Below the pieces are notes generated by a model. The model saw nothing but the letters and a program-made list of their open reading frames with translations, did no database searches and had not been told where the DNA came from. A program made the translations under genes and the position numbers. From NCBI RefSeq assembly GCF_026339955.1, contig NZ_JAPEPW010000001.1:558001-622000 (forward strand): a stretch of 64,000 nucleotides of DNA, written 5' to 3'. How positions within the stretch are numbered: position 1 is the first letter of the stretch; each line of letters starts with the position of its first letter. Below, in pieces: positions 34,181 to 41,415 of the stretch. Source of the stretch: Streptomyces sp. NBC_01549. Its GTDB lineage: Bacteria > Actinomycetota > Actinomycetes > Streptomycetales > Streptomycetaceae.

Positions 34181-36232
34181 TCAGCCCTTGGTGTTCGAGG
34201 TCTCCTTCGGACGCTCCTCCGCCGGACCCCGGCGCACCGCACCCGGCGCGTTCCAGTCCTGCCGCTTGCGGGCCCGGTTCTTCGCGGCCTCGGAGGACTC
34301 CAGCTGGTAGGGCACGGAGGTCACCATCACACCGGGCGTGAACAGCAGCCGCCCCTTGAGCCGCAGGGCGCTCTGGTTGTGCAGCAGGTGCTCGTACCAG
34401 TGGCCGACCACGTACTCGGGGATGATCACGGACACCGCGTCGCGCGGGGACTCCTTGCGCAGGCCCTTGACGTACTCGATGATCGGCCGCGTGATCTCGC
34501 GGTACGGCGAGTCGAGGACCTTCAGCGGTACGTCGATGCCGCGCCGCTCCCACTCCTCGCGCAGCGCCTTGGTCTCGGCCGGGTCGACGTTGACGCTGAG
34601 CGCTTCGAGGGTGTCGGAGCGCATCAGCTTGGCGTAGGCGAGGGCGCGCAGGGTCGGGCGGTGGATCTTGGAGATCAGGACCACCGAGTGGACGCGGGAG
34701 GGGCGGACGCTGTCGTCGGAGGGCCCCTCGGGAGCGGCGATCTCCTCGGCGACGCGGTCGTAGTGCTTACGGATCGCGCTCATCGTCGCGTAGAAGATCA
34801 CCATGCCGAGCAGGGCCACCCAGGCGCCGTGGGTGAACTTGGTGACGAGGACGACGACCAGCACCAGACCGGTGAAGAAGGCGCCGAAGGCGTTGATCGC
34901 GCGGGAGCGGATCATATGGCTGCGCTTGGCCGGGTCCTTCTCGGTGCGCAGGTGGCGGTTCCAGTGCCGGACCATGCCGGTCTGGCTGAGCGTGAAGGAC
35001 ACGAAGACGCCGACGATGTAGAGCTGGATCAGCCGCGTCGAGTCGGCGCCGTAGATGACGACCAGGAGCGTGGCCGCGCCCGCGAGCAGCACGATGCCGT
35101 TGGAGAAGGCGAGGCGGTCGCCGCGGGTGTGCAGCTGGCGCGGCAGATAGCGGTCCTGGGCGAGGATCGAGCCGAGCAGCGGGAAGCCGTTGTACGCGGT
35201 GTTCGCCGCGAGGAACAGGACCAGCGCGGTCGCGGCGGCGAGCACGATGAACAGGAGGCTGCCCTTGCCGAAGACCGCCTCGGCGACCTGCGAGATCACC
35301 GGGTTCTGGACGTATCCGGAGCCGATCGGGACGCCGTTGTGGATCAGGTCGGTGGCCGGGTTCTCGGCCATCCGGACCTTGGTCGTCATGGCCAGGGCGA
35401 TGATGCCGCAGAACATGGTGACGGCGAGCAGGCCCATCGCCGCGAGTGTGGTCGCGGCGTTCTTGGACTTGGGCTTGCGGAAGGCGGGAACGCCGTTGGA
35501 GATGGCCTCGACGCCGGTGAGCGCCGCGCAGCCGGAGGAGAAGGCACGCAGCAGCAGGAAGACGAGCGCGAAGCCCGCGAGGCCCTGGTGCTCGGCCTTG
35601 ATGTGGTAGTCGGACGTCGGTGCGCGCATGGTGTCGTTCAGTACGAGCCCGCGGAAGGCACCCCACGCGATCATGATGAAGACGCCCGCGACGAAGACGT
35701 ACGTCGGAATCGCGAAGAGCTTTCCGGACTCCTTCACTCCGCGCAGGTTCATCAACGTGAGCAGCACGATGACGACGACGGCGCACAGCACCTTGTGCTC
35801 GACGACGAAGGGGATCGCGGAGCCGAGGTTCTCGATGCCGGAGGCGATGGACACGGCGACGGTGAGGACGTAGTCCACGAGCAGCGCGCTGGCGACGGTG
35901 AGGCCGGCCTTGGGGCCGAGGTTGGTGTTGGCCACCTCGTAGTCGCCGCCACCACTGGGGTAGGCGTGCACGTTCTGCCGGTAGGAAGCGACCACCGTGA
36001 ACATCAGCACGACGACCGCGAGCGCGATCCAGGGGCTGAAGTGGTAGGCCGACACGCCCGCGATGGAGAGGACCAGAAGCACTTCCCCGGGTGCGTAGGC
36101 CACGGAGGAGAGCGGGTCGGACGCGAAGACGGGGAGTGCGATGCGCTTCGGCAGGAGGGTTTCCCCGAGCCGATCACTGCGCAGTGCGCGCCCGATCAAG
36201 ATCCGTTTGGGCACGTCGGTCAGTTTGGACAC
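34181..36232 (-). CDS. APC-superfamily permease with C-terminal cytoplasmic domain (KimA-like potassium importer candidate), 683 aa
   Basis: About twelve membrane segments begin with LPVFASDPLSSVAYAPGEVL, the motif of KimA/KUP-like APC transporters. Further signature text is SGGGDYEVANTNLGPKAGLT and AANTAYNGFPLLGSILAQDR. The last 180 residues are soluble and UspA-like (SVVLISKIHRPTLRALAYAK, then VSVIIPEYVVGHWYEHLLHN), as in KimA of Bacillus. GTG 36232 (VSKLTDVPKRI) is the start; the frame stays open far upstream but would run antisense to trkA. Divergent TrkA genes and nearby kdpDE support potassium uptake. It corresponds to Rv2690c. Confidence 0.85.
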   Translation of the reverse strand: MSKLTDVPKRILIGRALRSDRLGETLLPKRIALPVFASDPLSSVAYAPGEVLLVLSIAGVSAYHFSPWIALAVVVLMFTVVASYRQNVHAYPSGGGDYEVANTNLGPKAGLTVASALLVDYVLTVAVSIASGIENLGSAIPFVVEHKVLCAVVVIVLLTLMNLRGVKESGKLFAIPTYVFVAGVFIMIAWGAFRGLVLNDTMRAPTSDYHIKAEHQGLAGFALVFLLLRAFSSGCAALTGVEAISNGVPAFRKPKSKNAATTLAAMGLLAVTMFCGIIALAMTTKVRMAENPATDLIHNGVPIGSGYVQNPVISQVAEAVFGKGSLLFIVLAAATALVLFLAANTAYNGFPLLGSILAQDRYLPRQLHTRGDRLAFSNGIVLLAGAATLLVVIYGADSTRLIQLYIVGVFVSFTLSQTGMVRHWNRHLRTEKDPAKRSHMIRSRAINAFGAFFTGLVLVVVLVTKFTHGAWVALLGMVIFYATMSAIRKHYDRVAEEIAAPEGPSDDSVRPSRVHSVVLISKIHRPTLRALAYAKLMRSDTLEALSVNVDPAETKALREEWERRGIDVPLKVLDSPYREITRPIIEYVKGLRKESPRDAVSVIIPEYVVGHWYEHLLHNQSALRLKGRLLFTPGVMVTSVPYQLESSEAAKNRARKRQDWNAPGAVRRGPAEERPKETSNTKG

Positions 36233-36391
36233 GCAGAGGATCGTAAGCGTTCGAACGGGACGTCGCCCACCCGCCGCTCGACATCTGCTCTCCGAGTGAA
36301 AACGGGAAGGGGTCCCGTTGCGGATTCCGTAGCCACGTACTTCCGCATGCCTATATGACAAAGCCCCTGTTTGCCCCACTATGGAGGTTCC

Positions 36392-36487
36392 ATGCATGCG
36401 ACCGCTGAGCTCATCGGTGCCACGGCAGGACTCGTCGGACTCGGAATCCTGACTCTTCTCAGTGTGCGCAGCTTCAATCGCCGCTGA
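36392..36487 (+). CDS. 31-residue single-pass membrane peptide
   Basis: ATG 36392 has an excellent GGAGG at a 4-base distance. The peptide starts MHATAELIGATAGLVGLGIL, continues TLLSVRSFNRR and ends in TGA. It comprises one hydrophobic helix and a basic tail. It is in the same direction as the two TrkA genes, 126 bases before the first, and divergent from the KimA-like gene. Tiny hydrophobic subunits such as KdpF accompany other potassium transporters, so an accessory role is plausible but unproven. It could also be a stand-alone membrane peptide. Confidence 0.65.
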   Translation: MHATAELIGATAGLVGLGILTLLSVRSFNRR

Positions 36488-36613
36488 TCGTCGAAGACGC
36501 GCAGGCGAACGTGCACAGGGGTGCCCCTGATCGACCGCGCGTGTGTAGCTTGGGCGGCGGTCTGAGACCCTGTTCAGCCTGAGCCGTAACCAATCACATC
36601 CGGAAGGACGGTC

Positions 36614-37285
36614 GTGCACATCGTCATCATGGGCTGCGGAAGAGTGGGTTCCGCTCTCGCCCAGACCCTGGAGCAACAGGGGCACACGGTCGCTGTGATC
36701 GATCACGACCCCACCGCCTTCCGACGACTGGGCTCCGGCTTCGGCGGCCGTCGTGTCACCGGAGTCGGCTTCGACCAGGACACCCTGCGCGAAGCGGGCA
36801 TCGAGGAGGCCGGCGCCTTCGCCGCCGTCTCCAGCGGTGACAACTCGAACATCATCGCCGCCCGGGTGGCCCGCGAGATGTTCGGCATCGAGAACGTCGC
36901 GGCGCGCATCTACGACCCGCGCCGCGCCGAGGTCTACCAGCGCCTGGGCATCCCGACCGTCGCCACCGTCCGCTGGACGGCCGACCAGATGCTGCGGCGG
37001 CTGCTCCCCTCGGGCGCCGAGCCGCTGTGGCGCGACCCCACCGGCGGGGTGCAGCTCGCCGAGGTGCACGCCTCCGCCGCCTGGGTCGGCCACAAGATCA
37101 GCCGTCTCCAGGACGAGACCGGGGTGCGTGTGGCTTTCCTCACGCGGCTGGGTGAGGCGATCCTGCCCTCCTCGCAGACGGTGCTGCAGGAGGGCGACCT
37201 CGTGCACGTGATGATGCGCACGAACGACGTTGAGAAGGTCGAGGCGTCGTTCGCCGAGGGCCCCGAAGAGGAGAGCGGTCACTGA
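36614..37285 (+). CDS. TrkA/CeoB potassium channel regulatory subunit, 223 aa
   Basis: One RCK unit: an N-terminal Rossmann fold with VIMGCGRVGSALAQTLEQQG (GxGxxG) and the acidic residues of VIDHDPTAF, FVCTGSGD-like text in AFAAVSSGDNSNIIAARVAR, and a C-terminal TrkA_C domain (LAEVHASAAWVGHKISRLQD, then LQEGDLVHVMMRTNDV). It binds nucleotides (NAD or ATP) to gate a potassium transporter. GGAAGGACG precedes the GTG. The stop overlaps the start of the second TrkA gene by ATGA. It corresponds to CeoB (Rv2691). Confidence 0.92.
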   Translation: MHIVIMGCGRVGSALAQTLEQQGHTVAVIDHDPTAFRRLGSGFGGRRVTGVGFDQDTLREAGIEEAGAFAAVSSGDNSNIIAARVAREMFGIENVAARIYDPRRAEVYQRLGIPTVATVRWTADQMLRRLLPSGAEPLWRDPTGGVQLAEVHASAAWVGHKISRLQDETGVRVAFLTRLGEAILPSSQTVLQEGDLVHVMMRTNDVEKVEASFAEGPEEESGH

Positions 37286-37962
37286 TGAGGGTCGCCATTG
37301 CCGGTGCCGGTGCCGTCGGCCGCTCCATCGCGGGCGAGCTCCTGGAGAACGGGCACGAGATTCTGCTGATCGACAAGGCGCCGACCGCCATCTCGGTCGA
37401 GCGCGTCCCGCAGGCGGAGTGGCTGCTCGCCGACGCCTGCGAGATCACCTCGCTGGACGAGGCGGCGCTGCAGCGCTGCAACGTGGTCATCGCGGCCACC
37501 GGTGACGACAAGGTCAACCTGGTCGTCTCGTTGCTCGCGAAGACCGAGTACGGCGTCCCGCGCGTCGTCGCCCGCGTGAACAACCCCAAGAACGAGTGGC
37601 TGTTCAACGAGGCCTGGGGCGTGGACGTGGCGGTCTCCACCCCGCGTCTGATGTCGGCCCTGGTCGAGGAGGCGGTGAGCGTCGGCGACCTGGTCCGGCT
37701 GCTGCGCTTCAGCCACGGCGACGCGAACCTGGTCGAGCTGACCCTCCCGCCGGAGTCGGCCCTGGCCGGCACCCAGGTCGGCGACGTGGAGTGGCCCGAG
37801 GACACCTCCCTGGTCACGATCATCCGCGGCACCCGCGTCCTCACCCCCTCCCACGAGGACTCCCTGGAGGCGGGCGACGAACTCCTCTTCGTGGCCGCCC
37901 AGGCCCGCGAAGAGCAGCTCGAGGACCTGCTCTCGGTCCGCCGCGACGACGCGACGAGCTAG
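37285..37962 (+). CDS. TrkA/CeoC potassium channel regulatory subunit, 225 aa
   Basis: The second RCK protein of the pair: MRVAIAGAGAVGRSIAGELL with Rossmann GxGxxG, DKAPTAISVERVPQAEW, IAATGDDKVNLVVSLLAKTE, and TrkA_C text LTLPPESALAGTQVGDVEWP. It is translationally coupled to the first (ATGA) and presumably forms a hetero-oligomeric ring with it. Its TAG stop is also the last three bases of the CTAG target of the IS701-type element inserted directly behind, so the protein is unchanged but its transcript is cut off from the native terminator at 39378. Confidence 0.92.
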   Translation: MRVAIAGAGAVGRSIAGELLENGHEILLIDKAPTAISVERVPQAEWLLADACEITSLDEAALQRCNVVIAATGDDKVNLVVSLLAKTEYGVPRVVARVNNPKNEWLFNEAWGVDVAVSTPRLMSALVEEAVSVGDLVRLLRFSHGDANLVELTLPPESALAGTQVGDVEWPEDTSLVTIIRGTRVLTPSHEDSLEAGDELLFVAAQAREEQLEDLLSVRRDDATS

Positions 37963-39347
37963 TACTGCAACCGCATCTGCCGTGACAGGTGCTGGGTTGG
38001 CTCGTTGTTCCGACTGTGCGATGAATCGTTGACGGTTGAGCAGGTCGAGTCGTGGTCCGAGGGGATAGCCGGGTTCCATGCCCGGTTCGCCCACCGTTTC
38101 GGCAGGTCGGAGCCCCGCGAGCGGGCGTCGGACTACCTGAACGGGTTGCTCGCGCCGCTTGAGAAGAAGAACGGGTGGACGCTGTCGGAGCAGGTCGGGC
38201 AGTTGCGCCCCGACGGCGTCCAGCGCCTGCTCAACCACTCCGACTGGGACGAGAACGCGGTCCGCGACGATGTCCGGGACTTCGTCGTGGAGACCATCGG
38301 CGCCAAGGACGCGGTGCTGATCGGCGACGACACCGGCTTCCTGAAGAAGGGCACCAAGTCCGCCGGCGTCCAGCGGCAGTACACCGGCACAGCCGGCCGC
38401 ACGGAGAACAGCCAGATCGGAACATTCCTGGCCTACGCCTCCGCCAGGGGCGGGCGTTGATCGACCGCGAGCTCTACATCCCCGTCTCCTGGACGGATGA
38501 CCGTGACCGCTGCCGCGCGGCCGGGATCGACGACGAGGTCCCCTTCGCGACCAAGAACGAGCACTTCAAGTGGATGCTGCAACGCGCCATCGACGCGGGT
38601 GTCCCGTTCGCGTGGGTCACCGCTGACGAGGCATACGGGCAGGTCAAGCACCTGCGAGTGTGGCTGGAGGAACGTCGGGTCGCGCACGTGCTGGCTACGA
38701 AGGTCAACGACACTGTGATCACCACGCACGGGGCGGACACGCGGGTGGACCAGTTGGTCGCCGCGCTGCCCCGCCAGCGGTGGAAACGAATCTCCGGCGG
38801 GGCCGGCGCGCACGGTGAGCGGATCTACGACTGGGCGCGTGTCGCGATCCGCCCGTCCTGGGAAAACGGCTTCGGGCACTGGGTGCTGGCCCGACGCAGC
38901 GTCAGCGACCCGAGCGAGATCGCCTACTACGTCTGCTACGGCCCGGTCGCCTCCCGACTGAAAGACCTGGTCAAAGTAGCTGCCGCGAGGTGGGCGGTCG
39001 AGGAGTGCTTCCAGACCGCGAAGGGAGAGTGCGGTCTGGACCACTACCAGGTGCGGCTCTACCGGGCCTGGTACCGCCACATCACCCTGGCCATGGCCGC
39101 CCTTGCCTACCTGACCGCCGTCCGCGCCGCAGAAGCCACAAAGGGGCACTCTCGACGACGAGCAAGACCTCATACCCCTCAGCGTCCCGGAGATCCGCCG
39201 GTTGATGGGCCACGTCGTCGTCACGCGCCACTGTCACAGCAACGAGCACCATCTGCACTGGTCACGCTTCCGACGACGCAGCCAAGCCCGAGCCCGCCGC
39301 TCCCACTATAAACGCCGAGGCCACATTCTCCAGATGCGGTTGCAGTA
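37963..39347 (+). mobile_element. IS701-type insertion sequence, 1385 bp, with CTAG target duplication
   Basis: Perfect 17-bp inverted ends TACTGCAACCGCATCTG (37963-37979 and 39331-39347) are flanked by CTAG on both sides (37959-37962 and 39348-39351). A four-base CTAG duplication fits IS701 elements. The left CTAG contains the stop codon of the second trkA gene. Confidence 0.92.
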
Positions 39348-39351
39348 CTAG
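38005..39351 (+). pseudogene. IS701-family transposase with two frameshifts
   Basis: The first frame (38005-38460) has WSEGIAGFHARFAHRFGRSE and the catalytic block AVLIGDDTGFLKKGTKSAGV, ending AYASARGGR and stop. A neighbouring frame continues ALIDRELYIPVSWTDDRDRC, FAWVTADEAYGQVKHLRVWL and AARWAVEECFQTAKGECGLD. A further shift near 39142 leads to LDDEQDLIPLSVPEIRRLMG and the C-terminus ending at the TAG of the flanking CTAG. Without the shifts it would be a normal transposase of about 440 aa. Either it is dead or the sequence contains two errors. Confidence 0.85.
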
Positions 39352-39377
39352 TCGCCAGTCGGCCCCGACAGCTCCGA

Positions 39378-39425
39378 TACGACGGCGGGGGCGCCCGGAG
39401 ATCTCCGGGCGCCCCCGCCGTCGTA
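39378..39425. terminator. Perfect 48-bp palindrome, bidirectional terminator
   Basis: TACGACGGCGGGGGCGCC and its full complement form a 24-bp self-complementary arm pair without mismatch. It lies between the trkA pair (plus) and the DUF3159 gene (minus) and is evidently the native shared terminator. Confidence 0.88.
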
Positions 39426-39435
39426 CGGGAAACCG

Positions 39436-40212
39436 CTACGCGTCGCGGCGGTGACGGCCGGCCGTGGCCTCGTCACCGGACTCGTTCGCGAGGGCGGCCT
39501 TGCGGTCCTTCTCGGCCTGCTCCTCCGCCTCCATCTCGGCGAACACGTCGATGGGCGCAGGGGCCTTGGCCAGGAACACCCAGGTCAGCCAGACGGCCAG
39601 CAGGAAGGGCGGGATCTTCAACGCGATCAGGACCCAGCCCAGCTGGGCGGTGTTGGCCCACCAGTAGAGCGGGAAGAGGATCGCGCACTTGGCGAGCAGG
39701 ATCAGGCCCCAGGCCCAGCTGGCCTTCGCGTACGCCTTCTTGCGGCCGGGGTTGCGGGTGTGCCAGGAGAGGTTCTCCTTGAAGACCGGGCCGAGGATCA
39801 GACCGATCAGAGGCACGCCGGCGAGGGTCGTGACGATGTAGGCGACGGCCAGGCCGAGCGTGTAGAGCATGCCCGGCAGATAGAAGTCCTTGGCGTTGCC
39901 CGTCATCATCGCGAAGACCACGCCGAAGGCGACGCCGAAGACGCCGCTGAAGGCGTGCTTGACGGTGTCCCGCATCGCGAGGCGGACCACGACCAGCAGC
40001 AGGGACACCCCGAGGGCGGCGATCGCCGACCAGTGCAGGTTCTTGTTGATCGTGAAGATGGTGACGAAGAGCAGGCCGGGCACCACCGTCTCGACCATGC
40101 CCCGCACGCCGCCGAACGCCTCGAAGAGTGCGGCCTCGGTCACCGCCCGCGCGTCCTGCTGGGCGTTCTGGGCGTCCTGGGCGTCTTCGGTCGGCTTGTC
40201 GAGCGACGTCAC
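39436..40212 (-). CDS. DUF3159 integral membrane protein, 258 aa
   Basis: Six or so membrane helices: FGGVRGMVETVVPGLLFVTI, HWSAIAALGVSLLLVVVRLA, VFGVAFGVVFAMMTGNAKDF, YLPGMLYTLGLAVAYIVTTL, ASWAWGLILLAKCAILFPLY, WVLIALKIPPFLLAVWLTWV, with an acidic-basic cytoplasmic tail. The R-D-T-V/x-x-A-x-S-G and N-A-K-D-F-Y-L-P-G blocks are the family hallmarks. Function is unknown. It corresponds to Rv2693c. The GTG at 40212 lies 3 bases after the OB-fold gene's stop, so the two are cotranscribed. Confidence 0.88.
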   Translation of the reverse strand: MTSLDKPTEDAQDAQNAQQDARAVTEAALFEAFGGVRGMVETVVPGLLFVTIFTINKNLHWSAIAALGVSLLLVVVRLAMRDTVKHAFSGVFGVAFGVVFAMMTGNAKDFYLPGMLYTLGLAVAYIVTTLAGVPLIGLILGPVFKENLSWHTRNPGRKKAYAKASWAWGLILLAKCAILFPLYWWANTAQLGWVLIALKIPPFLLAVWLTWVFLAKAPAPIDVFAEMEAEEQAEKDRKAALANESGDEATAGRHRRDA

Positions 40213-40215
40213 CGG

Positions 40216-40614
40216 CTACTCCCGTCCAAGGGGTCTGAGTTCGTACTTCGGATTGAACAGCACCCTACGGCCCCGGCTCATCGAGATCCGGCCCGAGGCG
40301 ATCAACTTGCGTCCCGGCTCTATGCCCACGATGGAGCGTCTGCCGAGCCAGACCACGTCCAGGGCGGCCGAACCGTCGAACAGCTCGGCCTCGAGGGCCG
40401 GGACTCCGGCCCGTGGGCGCAGAGTGACCGTGCGCAAGGTACCAGTAACCGTGACGATCTGTCGGTCGTGGCAGTCACCGATACGCGTACACCCCGCGGT
40501 CTCGGAGTCCTCGCGCAGCTCCTCGGACTCCAGGTCCTCCTGGGACGAGGAGAGCCGGTCGATCATGCGCCGGAACCGGCCCGCCGGCTTTTCGGAACGA
40601 GGAACAGCACTCAT
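40216..40614 (-). CDS. OB-fold nucleic-acid-binding domain protein, 132 aa
   Basis: After a charged N-terminus (MSAVPRSEKPAGRFRRMIDR, then SSSQEDLESEELRED), a single OB-fold follows: QIVTVTGTLRTVTLRPRAGV, ALEAELFDGSAALDVVWLGR, IVGIEPGRKLIASGRISMS, LFNPKYELRPL. It resembles the OB domain of RecG-like or tRNA synthetase anticodon modules and corresponds to Rv2694c. A nucleic-acid role is likely but not demonstrated. It is first in a two-gene operon with the DUF3159 gene. Confidence 0.85.
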   Translation of the reverse strand: MSAVPRSEKPAGRFRRMIDRLSSSQEDLESEELREDSETAGCTRIGDCHDRQIVTVTGTLRTVTLRPRAGVPALEAELFDGSAALDVVWLGRRSIVGIEPGRKLIASGRISMSRGRRVLFNPKYELRPLGRE

Positions 40615-40731
40615 ACCGAAAGCGTACCGGGGAGCGCTGACGTCGGATGAACGCGTGCGCTCACCAGCGCTCCTCCGCGCGCCTGTGCCGTTCCTGTGGC
40701 CCTGCCCGCCCTGTACCCCTTCCCGCAGGGA

Positions 40732-41415
40732 CTACTTCTCGAACCGATATCCCATCCCCGGTTCCGTGATGAAGTGCCGAGGATGCGAGGGGTCCACCTC
40801 CAGCTTGCGGCGCAGCTGCGCCATGTAGACCCGCAGATAGTTCGTCTCGGTGCCGTACGACGGTCCCCACACCTCCTGGAGCAGCTGCTTCTGACTGACC
40901 AGGCGGCCGGTGTTGCGCACCAGCACCTCCAGCAGGTGCCACTCCGTGGGGGTGAGCCGTACGTCCCGCCCCGCCCTGTTGACCTTCTTGGCGGCCAGGT
41001 CGACCGTGAAGTCCTCGGTGTCGACGACGACGTCGTCCTCGCCGCCCCCGGTCGGCTCCGCGCGGCGCACGGCGGCGCGCAGCCGGGCCAGCAGCTCGTC
41101 CATGCCGAAGGGCTTGGTGACGTAGTCGTCGGCACCTGCGTCGAGCGCCTCGACCTTCTCGTCCGAGGAGTGCCGGGCGGAGAGCACCAGGATCGGCACC
41201 CGGGTCCAGCCGCGCAGCCCCTTGATCACCTCTACGCCGTCCATGTCGGGCAGCCCGAGGTCGAGGACGACGACGTCCGGATGGCGGGCGGCGGCGAGCT
41301 GGAGGGCACCGGCGCCGTCGGCGGCCGCGTCGACCTCGTAATGGCGTGCCTTCAGGTTGATCACGAGGGCACGCACGATCTGCGGCTCGTCGTCGACCAC
41401 GAGCACCCTGGTCAT
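40732..41415 (-). CDS. kdpE: Response regulator KdpE, 227 aa
   Basis: An OmpR-class regulator: receiver MTRVLVVDDEPQIVRALVIN with phospho-acceptor in VVVLDLGLPDMDGVEVIKGL, LSARHSSDEKVEALDAGADD and the KPF lysine, then a winged-helix domain (LTPTEWHLLEVLVRNTGRLV, then YLRVYMAQLRRKLEVDPSHP, ending HFITEPGMGYRF). The start overlaps the stop of kdpD (ATGA). It activates the kdpFABC potassium ATPase genes in response to potassium limitation. No kdpFABC is next to it here. Confidence 0.93.
   Translation of the reverse strand: MTRVLVVDDEPQIVRALVINLKARHYEVDAAADGAGALQLAAARHPDVVVLDLGLPDMDGVEVIKGLRGWTRVPILVLSARHSSDEKVEALDAGADDYVTKPFGMDELLARLRAAVRRAEPTGGGEDDVVVDTEDFTVDLAAKKVNRAGRDVRLTPTEWHLLEVLVRNTGRLVSQKQLLQEVWGPSYGTETNYLRVYMAQLRRKLEVDPSHPRHFITEPGMGYRFEK

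Noticed and set aside
34148..36358. Long plus-strand open frame of over 700 codons opposite the permease gene
   Set aside because: It is His/Asp/Arg-rich antisense of a membrane protein with normal codon use on the minus strand; high GC creates such frames. Similar long antisense frames opposite the helicase and KdpD were also discarded.
36233..36613. Possible c-di-AMP (ydaO) riboswitch upstream of the KimA-like and trkA genes
   Set aside because: Such riboswitches often precede these families, but the conserved core bases and pseudoknot pattern could not be found on either strand.
36233..37282. N-terminal extension of the permease frame across the trkA genes
   Set aside because: The frame is open by chance of base composition; family members begin near the GTG at 36232 and the extension is antisense to two well-supported TrkA proteins.
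38420..38470. Programmed frameshift in the IS701-type transposase
   Set aside because: No slippery heptamer was seen at the first shift and a second, unrelated shift follows near 39142; decay or sequence error is simpler.
39378..39425. 48-bp palindrome as an IS end or attachment site
   Set aside because: The IS701 ends and CTAG duplication are already defined outside it, and its place between convergent genes fits a terminator.
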